A stretch of DNA of 39,038 nt from Candidatus Sumerlaeota bacterium (lineage in GTDB: Bacteria > Sumerlaeota > Sumerlaeia > MWCT01): contig JAFGFK010000163.1 in NCBI GenBank assembly GCA_016931135.1, positions 1 through 39,038 of the forward strand, given 5' to 3'. How positions within the stretch are numbered: position 1 is the stretch's first letter; each line of letters opens with the position of its first letter. Below, piece after piece: positions 17,978 to 26,489 of the stretch. Under the pieces are notes generated by a model. The model saw only the letters and a program-made list of their open reading frames with translations, did no database searches and was not told the origin of the DNA. The position numbers and the translations under genes were made by a program.

Positions 17978-20900
17978 AAAGACATCGGAGAACAAGCCAA
18001 AATTCGCTGTCACGGTGATATCGGATGTCACGTTCATGTCCTGACGCGTGGCGGAAGTCGCATCGTCACTCCACTTGACAAACAAATAATCAACATCGGG
18101 AATTGCCGTCACCGGCGCGCCGCTTCCCCCGTGATAGACCGTTTGGGTTTTGGAGGTCTCTCCATCGATGGTTCCTCCCAAGCCTGCGATATAGGAAAGG
18201 ACGTATTCATTGAGAGTGAACTGGGCGTAAACCGTGATGTCCTCCGTTACGTTTATATCCTGACGCGGATTACTTGTGGATTCATCGCTCCACTTGACAA
18301 AGTGGTAGCCTCTATTTGGGAGAGCTGTCACTGTCGTGCCGCTATCTCCGTGATTGACGATCTGGTTTGTATCGCCTATGATGGATCCTCCAGGACTTGA
18401 ATTATAATTCAGGGCGTATGACATGATTTCGTAAACAGCCGTGAATGAGGTTGACTTATCGGCAATGACGGTCACTTCCTGATTGGGCGGGGTAATCCAG
18501 CCGATTATATCCTTGAATTCCACCACCTGGGAGACAGCGGCGACATTATGCAGGATATATTCATGATCCAGCCACAAAGCCTCGCCCTTAATCCGCCACT
18601 GGGCGCCGTCATTGACCGCCTCCTGCGGGGTAATGAATCCCTGCAGGTCGCCATAGGGCGATACGGTCATCCTTGCCCGGACTCTTTCTGATCCATAGGG
18701 AGTGTTGGCGTTAATTGTGAGTAACGCCTTGTAATCGCCCAGATCGGTCACCTCGGGAACGCCTGCGTCGAAGTTCACAGATACAATCAGACTGTCTCCT
18801 GCTGCAATAGTCCCTGTTGTGGGATTCTCATCGAGCCAGGGCGCATCGGCAAAACCTGAAACATAACCGACCTCGAGGCGTTCGTTGTTGGCGTAAACAA
18901 CGTTTCCAGCGGAGTCGCGTCCTCCGATCACATAGAAATAGCCGTTCGATGCCACATCGCCCTCCATATAAACGCGTCCTTGATTCAGGGTCGGAATGGT
19001 TGGGGAGTCCGTCCATGCGTCCGAATCCGGATCATAGAATCCGGCATGGTGGAGGACGTTCCAAGCGGCGTCGCGGCGTCCTCCTGCAAGCCACAAGCCA
19101 TCCAAGCCAAGACCGTCTGCATTATAAGACCATCGGGTGTAAGCCCCGCCGCCATCGGGCACGCCGGCGATGTAGCTCCAGGAAGAGCCGTCGAACTTTT
19201 CCGCGGTCATTTCCGGAACAAAACCTGGAAAGTAAACGCCCCCGGCGACATAGATCACGCCATCAATGGCAGCGGCGCTGAAGCTGGTGCGGGATTTCTG
19301 CATGGGCGCGCCCGCGGACCAGGTTTCAGATACAGTATCGAGAATCCAGACCTGCGTTGTACTGGAGCCGCCTGTGATGCCGCCCAGGACATACAGATTC
19401 ACGCCTATGGCGACCACCTGGTATTGTTCCCGAGCGGTATAGCCATTATTGGCTGCTATGGAAGACCACGTATCAGTCTTGATGTCATAGACATAGGTTG
19501 TCGCCGCGCTTCCGTCTCCAGGGATGTATATTTTGTTATTTATGACAACGCCATCTATCATGTCCATTGATGCTGGCGCTGGTTCCATGGTATCCCAGGC
19601 ATCGGTTTCCGTGTCATAGCGGAAGTTGGAGTTGGTTGGCGTACTCCCGCTGGAGTCGCTCGTTCCTCCAATCACATAGACGTAACCATTGGTATCGGCA
19701 ATAACGGCATTGAATACCCGCGCCGAAGGCATGGGCGTCATGGTTTCCCAGGAGTCGCCGATGTCGCTGGGAGCGGGGACTCCGGAAGGAGTGGCCGTTT
19801 CAACGGGCGCGCCTGTTGCGACGCCTGTCTCCGCATGGATATTTACCGGTCTTCTCTCCCCATCTTCTTTCATTGTTTCCGGGATTGGTTTTGCCAAGGA
19901 AGTTTTTCTCCGTGTCGTTATGGATAAAGGTTTGAAACTCAGGTTTGATTCTTTTATCTCGAATACCAGATCTTTATCTCCGGCGTTTGCAAGGGTCATG
20001 GTCATGGTCATGGTCTCGCCGAGATCGAGCGTGGCGTGCAGGTATTCCGGCTGGACAAGCAATTGTCCTGCTCCCAGATGGAAATCCTGCCGCACGGTAT
20101 CGCCATCGATGATGGATGTCCCAAGAGGTTGGGAGGCGTAAAACGACTTGGATGCGGTGATGATTTTATTTCCCGCCGGCGAATAAAGGGTATAGAAACC
20201 TTCGTCCACCGCCGGATCGTCCGGCGTTCCTTTAGTCGTTGCTCCGAGTAAATCCTCGTTTTCCACTGTGGCGTTCATGATAGGATCGCCGGTATTGGCG
20301 TCGTAAACGTTTCCAACGACCAATCCGCCCTCGGGAGATTGACAATCCCAAACATGAATATCGTCGATATACCAGTCATCAGCGTCATTACCTTCATATC
20401 GGAACGCCAGGTAAATATCCTCTCCCGCATAATCGAAGAGATCGATCAACTGCTGTCGCCATGCTGCCTGGGGACTATCGAACTCAACTATCTGCGCCCA
20501 ATCTGCCGGCGGGGGCGCATAAACGCCTGAGTGAATCCACAGGCTGTGTTTCCCATAGTTTTCCGGATCATTGGCGTATTCCCAGAAAGAGAGCCATGCC
20601 CCGCCGGCGGGTACGGGAATGCGGGGCAAGACCAACCAGCCATCCTGGTTTCCCGCATCCGAGGACAAATGCAGGGCAGAGTAACTGCCGCTGTGGAATT
20701 GCCCTGTATTGGCTATCCATTGACTGCCGCCGCTGTCTATATCATAAGCATACCATCCAAAGGGGGGAAAGGCGGATTCAAATCCTTCGGTCAGGAATTC
20801 CTGCGTGGCGTATCCGGGGGCGTTGCAAACCTGCGGATCCGCATACAGATGAATATCCGCGGTCTGATTGGATATCAGGGAATCGACATTCACCTCACCC

Positions 20901-23900
20901 GGCATGTAGCCTTCTACCCAGGTTGTCGCGGTGAGGATGAAGTCTGTTCCCTCCGGCAGATCAAGGCTGTAGAAACCTGTCACCGGATCAGTCCAGACAT
21001 CATAGACGTTAAAACCTGGATAAACGGAAGACGCCTGGATATAGGCATACAGCTGCCAGCCGGCGTCTCCATCGTCAACTACGCCCTGCAGGGTGAACCA
21101 ATCGGCAGGCAGGAGGAAAAAATCCTGGCGAACCGTATCACCGGCTATAACAGAAACAACCTCCGATTGGGGTTTGAGGTAAGCCTTCTTTGCCGTGAAG
21201 GTCTTGGCCCCCTCGGGGGAATAGAGGGTATAGAAGCCGTCATCCACTGCCGGGTCATCCGGGGTGTAATATACATCTGTCATGTAACCGTCCTCGTTTT
21301 CAACGGTTGCGTCCATTAGGGGGGTTCCGGTATCATCATCATAAACATTTCCAACCACAATGCCGCCCGATGGGGGCGGGCATTCCCATACGCGAACATT
21401 GTCGATATACCAGTCAGCGGCATCGTTTCCCTCATATCGAAACGCCAGATAAATATATTCACCAGCGTAAAGAGAGAGATCGACGATCCGCTGTCGCCAG
21501 GAATTCTGGGGATTATCGAACTCCATCAGCTGAATCCAGTTTGTCGGTGGAAGGGAAGACACGCCTGTAAAAATCCAGAGGCTGTGTTTCCCGTAACTTG
21601 CCGGTTTGTCTGCGTATTCCCAGAAGGAGAGCCATGTCCCTTTTCCGGGAACGTAAATATTGGGCAGAATCAACCAGCCGTCCTGGTTCCCTGCATCCGA
21701 GGATGCGTGCCGGGCGGAGATGCTCCCTGTGTAAACATGGGTCCCGCTATCCCTCCAATATGAACCGCCGCCATCTATATCATAGGCAGCCCAACCGAAG
21801 GGCGGGAAGCCGGTTTCAAAACCTTCCGTGAGAAATTCCTGGGTAGTATATCCTGGGGCGTTGCAGGTCACTGGATCCGCTTTAAGATGAATATCCAGCG
21901 CCTGGTTGGATGTCAGGGGACCCACATCCGCCTGATCCGGAATATAGCCGGGAACCCAGGCTGACGCAACCAGGGTGAAGGTCGTGCCTTCCGGCAGATC
22001 AAGGCTGTAGAAACCTGTCACCGGATCTGTCCAAATGACATAATCAAGAAAGGCGGCGTCGGCGGGAATCGCCTGAATCAGGGCATAAAGATTCCAACCG
22101 GTATCGAGGTCATCCACGACTCCTTCCACTGTGAACCATTCCGCAGGCAGGAGAGAAAAATCCTGGCGAATGGTCTCTCCCGACATAACCGACACAGGCG
22201 CTTCCTGCGCCCTATAGTAAGCCCTTCCCGCGGTAAAAGTCTTTGTTCCCTCGGGAGAATAAAGGGTATAAAAGCCATCATCCACCGCCGGATCATCCGG
22301 CGTCGCTTTTGAGAAAGCGCTGTAGCCATCTTCATTTTCCACAGAAGCGTCAATGAGAGGATCGCCCGTATCAACATCGTAAACATTGCCTACCGCCAAG
22401 CCGCCGGCGGGAATGACAATTCCTTGTGAAATGGCTATATCATCCACATAGTAGCCGGCATAATTAACGGTACCGTCGCTGGTCAGGCGGAAGCGGAACT
22501 GGGCTGTGCCGCCGGCAGCGGCGGAAAGATCGTAGGTTTTTACGCTCCAATCGATCTGCGCCGTGCCGCCTGTGTGCTCCCATAGAATCTGCCACCCGCC
22601 GCCATTGACGCTCACTTCGGCGTAAGCATGGTCCCAGGTGGCGGACTCGATATAACTTGCCTGCCGCCATCGGGCGATCAGGGGGGCTGTGGCCCCGGAA
22701 AGATCGATCACAGGAGATACAATACTGGCGCTCGCATCATCCGGATAATCGCCAGAGAGGTTCGTGCCCCAGCATTTGGCGCCCGAGGCGCTTCTGCCGG
22801 GCCATGACACGGGCGCGCCCCACTGCCAGAGGTCGCCAGGCGCGCCGTCAATCGTATAACCGCCATTATCTGTTTCAAAATCCTCAAAGTATGCGTAATC
22901 GAACGTGTAACCAGGGGCTATGGCGGTTTCGCTATCCGCATTCAAATGGAAATCCAACTGTTGATCGGAAGTAAGAGGGCCGATATCGATTACTTCCGGC
23001 AAATATCCTTCTACCCATGCCGTTGCCATAAGGGTGAAGGTCGTGCCTTCGGGCAGATCGACGCTGTATAAGCCTGTAACCGGATCGGTCCAGATGGCAT
23101 AACCCGCGTATGCGGGATCAGCGGGCGCAGCCTCGATCTGCGCATAAAGCTGCCAGCCTGTCTCCGAATCATCCACCATGCCTTCCACTGTGAACCAGTC
23201 GATCGGCTCAAGGTGAAAATCCTGACGAATTGCGGCGCCTGCCAGAACATTCACAAACCGGGATTGGGAATTGTAATATAAATTTTCCGCAGTCAATACC
23301 TTCGCGCCTGATGGAGAGTAAAGGGTATAAAAGCCATCATCCACTGCCGGATCATCCGGCGTCGCTTTTGTGATTGCGCTGCAGTCGTCTTCATTCGATA
23401 CAATCGCGTCGTTAAGGGATTCGTTAATTCCCTGCTCATAAACATTGCCTACCACCAAACCGCCAGCGGGGGTAATCATTTCCGACGCAATGATAATATT
23501 ATCCACATAATAACCTGCATAGTTAATTATTGAATCGCTGGTCAGTCTGAAGCGGAACTGAACCGTACCGCCCGCCGCAGCGGAAATATCGAATATTTTC
23601 CTATTCCAATCGATCTGAGCCGTGGCGCCTGTGTGCTGCCATAGAATCTGCCATGCGCCTCCATTGACGCTTACTTCGGCATAAGCGTGATCCCAGCTAG
23701 CGGACTCGATGTAACTCGCCTGCCACCAACTGACATACAGGGGCGTAGAATATTTGGAGAGGTCCATGACTGGCGAAACAATACCGGCATTTGCATAATT
23801 CGGATAATTGCCGGAGAGGTTCGTGCCCCAGCATTTGGCGCCCGAGGCGCTTCTGCCGGGCCATGTCCCGGGCGCGCCCCACTGCCACATGTCCTCAGGG

Positions 23901-26032
23901 GCGCCATCTATGGTAAATCCGCCATTGTCCATCTCGAAATCGTGTTGGATCAAAGGATTGAACGCGTATCCAGGGGCTGAAACTGTCGCCAGATTCGCTT
24001 CGAGGGCTATGTCAGCCACCTGCCCCGAGGTCAAGGGACCTATCTGGACTTCGGATGGGAGATAGCCCTCGACCCATGCCTTTGCCGCCAACGTATAAGT
24101 CGAGTTCTCAGCCAGATCGACGCTGTAAAAGCCTGTAACCGGGTCTGTCCAGACGGGATCACCCGGATATCCATCAATATCAATCTGCGCATAGAGGGGC
24201 CAACCGGTAGCCGTATCGGTAACCGTACCTTCAATCGTATAAAAAGTCGAAGGCGTCAATGCCACATTAAGGATTGTTGGATTTTCGGGCGTAACGCTGA
24301 CGTTGGAAAACGTCTTCTTCTGGTATCCATAAGCTGAAAACGTCACGTCGTAGGTTCCTTTCCAGAGGAGCAGGGAATAAGAGCCATCTGCGCCGGATAA
24401 TATCTTGCGGTCATTGCCCGGATTCACGGCATTGATCAACGCCCCTTCGATGGGATCGCCCTCGGATGTTATGAGCGCCCCTTCCGTAATATGACCCAGC
24501 AGGGCGCTGTCGCCGCCTGTTGTAATCGCTGCTGTCACAGCCTTCAGGGCGTCTATCTCACCCCAGCCTGTTGCATAGTTGGGAATATTACCGGGGCCCG
24601 GAGGCGGGGTTCCTCCGGAATTATAATCAATGGGATTCGCCGTTTCCTCGATAATGGTCTCCGTGGCTGCATAATCTCCCACAAGCCACGGCGCCGCGCC
24701 CCATATCAGGGCGACAAGACCCGATACGTGCGGAGTTGCCATGGACGTGCCGCTCATATCGCCGTAAGATGAATTACTGTCATTGTAGGCGGAGCGGTTG
24801 GTTCCGGGCGCCACCACCTGGGGCTTGAGATGGGGATAGCCCCGAGGATTGATCGTATCCGGATCATCCGTAGGACCCCAGTTGGAAAAGTTGGCGTATT
24901 GCCCGTTGTCCCGTCCGGTGGCGCCGACGGCTGTAACATTACCCGAGCGTGCGGGATTGCCAACCGTATTGAGCCCCGGGGGACTTGGGTATGCGCAATT
25001 GCTTGAATTTCCATTGGAAAAAACCGGGTAAATGCCTGCGGCGTGCCAGCTGTTGATCACTCCTGCATACCAGTCGTCATAGGATGTCCCGCAGTCGCCC
25101 CAGGAATTGTTGACGACATGGGGGCGTTTGTCCGGATCGGGATTGGCGCCGGAAAGATCGGTCGGGGCAGCCATAAACTGACCGCAGGAGAGAAGTCCGG
25201 CGTCGCTTCCGCTGCCGCCGACGAATCCCCTGGCTGCGATCCATTTTGCCCCGGGCGCCACGCCGATCCGGTTTGCCCCGCCATCGTCGCCGACCATCGC
25301 GCCTATGGTGTGGGAACCATGACTGTGGTCATCGAATGGCGCCGCGCTGCCGCTGTAAGGGTCCCACCAGCAGTAATTGTGATTGTAATTGCCGCTGCCC
25401 AGGTTGCCCTGATACTGGTTCACCAGGGCGTCATGCGTGTAACGAACCCCCGTGTCGATATTTGCAACGACAATCCCCTGCCCTTTGTAACCCATATTCC
25501 ACGCCTGATCCGCCTTGATATGGGTGAGGTTCGATTCCACGGCTGTAATGGAAGACGCCGCCGGTTTGATTTCGACAGGCTCCACCAGCCTGGGTTTGCG
25601 GCGCGCGCGCAGCGCCTTGATTTCGGGAAAGGACTGAAGTCCGTTAAAGGCGTTGACGTTAGAAGTCTCGACAACAATAACATTATCGACCCAGAATGGC
25701 TGGTAGCTTGCCCCCTGGGTATCGAGAAATTCGATTATACGCGCCTGAGATTTTTTCGCCGTTTCCATAAGCGCCTTCATGACGAACCGCCCGCGATCCT
25801 TCCAGTTCATGCTGTAAGCGGGCGACAGGTCGGCTTTTTCCCGGAAATAGATCAGGTAGCCAGTAGAGTCATCGGCAGTAATCTGCGCCTGTAACTCCTT
25901 TTCTACAAGGATTTCATCGCTACCGGATGAATGGGAAGATGGATTCCCGGATATGCCTGTTGTTGACAGGATGAAAAGGGATAACAGGACGAAAACGAGA
26001 TTTACGATCAAACGGGGATTTTTTGTAAACAT
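17861..26032 (-). CDS. Giant secreted S8 (subtilisin-like) protease with carboxypeptidase-regulatory-like, choice-of-anchor/MAM-like, Kelch, InlB B-repeat-like modules and half-dockerin-like tag
   Basis: Triad motifs VVANIDTGV / DDHSHGSHTIG / GTSMATPHVSG; signal peptide MFTKNPRLIVNLVFVLLSLFILSTTGISG; repeated FETDNGGYTIDGAPGDLWQWG and GFESAFPPFGWYAYDID modules; Kelch-like VYVIGGTSD; KWSDESTSNPRQDINVTEDITVYAQF. GGAAAGGAATGTAAG before ATG 26032; the supplied 26170 start is over-extended. Confidence 0.9.
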   Translation of the reverse strand: MFTKNPRLIVNLVFVLLSLFILSTTGISGNPSSHSSGSDEILVEKELQAQITADDSTGYLIYFREKADLSPAYSMNWKDRGRFVMKALMETAKKSQARIIEFLDTQGASYQPFWVDNVIVVETSNVNAFNGLQSFPEIKALRARRKPRLVEPVEIKPAASSITAVESNLTHIKADQAWNMGYKGQGIVVANIDTGVRYTHDALVNQYQGNLGSGNYNHNYCWWDPYSGSAAPFDDHSHGSHTIGAMVGDDGGANRIGVAPGAKWIAARGFVGGSGSDAGLLSCGQFMAAPTDLSGANPDPDKRPHVVNNSWGDCGTSYDDWYAGVINSWHAAGIYPVFSNGNSSNCAYPSPPGLNTVGNPARSGNVTAVGATGRDNGQYANFSNWGPTDDPDTINPRGYPHLKPQVVAPGTNRSAYNDSNSSYGDMSGTSMATPHVSGLVALIWGAAPWLVGDYAATETIIEETANPIDYNSGGTPPPGPGNIPNYATGWGEIDALKAVTAAITTGGDSALLGHITEGALITSEGDPIEGALINAVNPGNDRKILSGADGSYSLLLWKGTYDVTFSAYGYQKKTFSNVSVTPENPTILNVALTPSTFYTIEGTVTDTATGWPLYAQIDIDGYPGDPVWTDPVTGFYSVDLAENSTYTLAAKAWVEGYLPSEVQIGPLTSGQVADIALEANLATVSAPGYAFNPLIQHDFEMDNGGFTIDGAPEDMWQWGAPGTWPGRSASGAKCWGTNLSGNYPNYANAGIVSPVMDLSKYSTPLYVSWWQASYIESASWDHAYAEVSVNGGAWQILWQHTGATAQIDWNRKIFDISAAAGGTVQFRFRLTSDSIINYAGYYVDNIIIASEMITPAGGLVVGNVYEQGINESLNDAIVSNEDDCSAITKATPDDPAVDDGFYTLYSPSGAKVLTAENLYYNSQSRFVNVLAGAAIRQDFHLEPIDWFTVEGMVDDSETGWQLYAQIEAAPADPAYAGYAIWTDPVTGLYSVDLPEGTTFTLMATAWVEGYLPEVIDIGPLTSDQQLDFHLNADSETAIAPGYTFDYAYFEDFETDNGGYTIDGAPGDLWQWGAPVSWPGRSASGAKCWGTNLSGDYPDDASASIVSPVIDLSGATAPLIARWRQASYIESATWDHAYAEVSVNGGGWQILWEHTGGTAQIDWSVKTYDLSAAAGGTAQFRFRLTSDGTVNYAGYYVDDIAISQGIVIPAGGLAVGNVYDVDTGDPLIDASVENEDGYSAFSKATPDDPAVDDGFYTLYSPEGTKTFTAGRAYYRAQEAPVSVMSGETIRQDFSLLPAEWFTVEGVVDDLDTGWNLYALIQAIPADAAFLDYVIWTDPVTGFYSLDLPEGTTFTLVASAWVPGYIPDQADVGPLTSNQALDIHLKADPVTCNAPGYTTQEFLTEGFETGFPPFGWAAYDIDGGGSYWRDSGTHVYTGSISARHASSDAGNQDGWLILPNIYVPGKGTWLSFWEYADKPASYGKHSLWIFTGVSSLPPTNWIQLMEFDNPQNSWRQRIVDLSLYAGEYIYLAFRYEGNDAADWYIDNVRVWECPPPSGGIVVGNVYDDDTGTPLMDATVENEDGYMTDVYYTPDDPAVDDGFYTLYSPEGAKTFTAKKAYLKPQSEVVSVIAGDTVRQDFFLLPADWFTLQGVVDDGDAGWQLYAYIQASSVYPGFNVYDVWTDPVTGFYSLDLPEGTDFILTATTWVEGYMPGEVNVDSLISNQTADIHLYADPQVCNAPGYATQEFLTEGFESAFPPFGWYAYDIDSGGSQWIANTGQFHSGSYSALHLSSDAGNQDGWLVLPRIPVPAGGAWLSFWEYANDPENYGKHSLWIHSGVYAPPPADWAQIVEFDSPQAAWRQQLIDLFDYAGEDIYLAFRYEGNDADDWYIDDIHVWDCQSPEGGLVVGNVYDANTGDPIMNATVENEDLLGATTKGTPDDPAVDEGFYTLYSPAGNKIITASKSFYASQPLGTSIIDGDTVRQDFHLGAGQLLVQPEYLHATLDLGETMTMTMTLANAGDKDLVFEIKESNLSFKPLSITTRRKTSLAKPIPETMKEDGERRPVNIHAETGVATGAPVETATPSGVPAPSDIGDSWETMTPMPSARVFNAVIADTNGYVYVIGGTSDSSGSTPTNSNFRYDTETDAWDTMEPAPASMDMIDGVVINNKIYIPGDGSAATTYVYDIKTDTWSSIAANNGYTAREQYQVVAIGVNLYVLGGITGGSSTTQVWILDTVSETWSAGAPMQKSRTSFSAAAIDGVIYVAGGVYFPGFVPEMTAEKFDGSSWSYIAGVPDGGGAYTRWSYNADGLGLDGLWLAGGRRDAAWNVLHHAGFYDPDSDAWTDSPTIPTLNQGRVYMEGDVASNGYFYVIGGRDSAGNVVYANNERLEVGYVSGFADAPWLDENPTTGTIAAGDSLIVSVNFDAGVPEVTDLGDYKALLTINANTPYGSERVRARMTVSPYGDLQGFITPQEAVNDGAQWRIKGEALWLDHEYILHNVAAVSQVVEFKDIIGWITPPNQEVTVIADKSTSFTAVYEIMSYALNYNSSPGGSIIGDTNQIVNHGDSGTTVTALPNRGYHFVKWSDESTSNPRQDINVTEDITVYAQFTLNEYVLSYIAGLGGTIDGETSKTQTVYHGGSGAPVTAIPDVDYLFVKWSDDATSATRQDMNVTSDITVTANFGLFSDVFDMIKDYILGITDNPAGLDINKDGNVDIADLIELILKTQ
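22755..22806. repeat. 52-bp exact internal direct repeat in subtilase gene, copy A
   Basis: GAGAGGTTCGTGCCCCAGCATTTGGCGCCCGAGGCGCTTCTGCCGGGCCATG; identical to 23814-23865 (offset 1059 bp, in frame). Confidence 0.95.
23814..23865. repeat. 52-bp exact internal direct repeat in subtilase gene, copy B
   Basis: Identical to 22755-22806. Confidence 0.95.
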
Positions 26033-26154
26033 CTTACATTCCTTTCCCGGTAAAATTTCAAAAAAGGTGAAATCCTTCCAAAAAGCATGTAAAAAAAAGC
26101 ATAAAAACACAATTAAAAGAACAGGGTCAAGAAATTTCTCGATGGTCTGCTTTT

Positions 26155-26376
26155 GGGGAGTGCACATCACTTTTCTTGGCGAGTGGTTGGATCATGGGTT
26201 CATACTCTATAAAAATCCATCACTCCTTCCTCCTTCATAAGTTTCTAAGTTTCGGGATGATTTAGAGTATCGTTTTTTGTCATTTTAGATATATTTATGC
26301 AACAATACCTAGATTTTTAGGGGATTTGACCCAGTTTTTTCGTCCTTTCTTCGCCAAGAAAAATGATGTGCGCCCC
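26155..26376. repeat. Imperfect inverted repeat pair (~21-25 bp arms, about 170 bp apart) upstream of subtilase gene
   Basis: GCACATCACTTTTCTTGGCGA (26162-26182) vs TCGCCAAGAAAAATGATGTGC (26351-26371), one mismatch; outer GGGG/CCCC with small indel. Confidence 0.75.
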
Positions 26377-26381
26377 ATTTC

Positions 26382-26489
26382 GGGGTCAGGCTATAATATT
26401 TTATAAGATTTCATGTAGATATATGATAAATATATGTTTAAGTAAATTTTTGGGTGGTTTAATCTTATAAAATATTATAGCCTGACCCC
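26382..26489. repeat. 108-bp inverted-repeat (hairpin) element, copy 2
   Basis: Same perfect 29-bp arms and same total length as 17746-17853; centre partly conserved (TCATGTAGATATATGATAAATATATGTTTAAGTAA...). Confidence 0.95.

Noticed and set aside
26125-26333. GGGTCAA/TTGACCC pair inside the subtilase upstream region
   Set aside because: Only 7 bp and not nested with the 21-bp inverted arms; likely chance.
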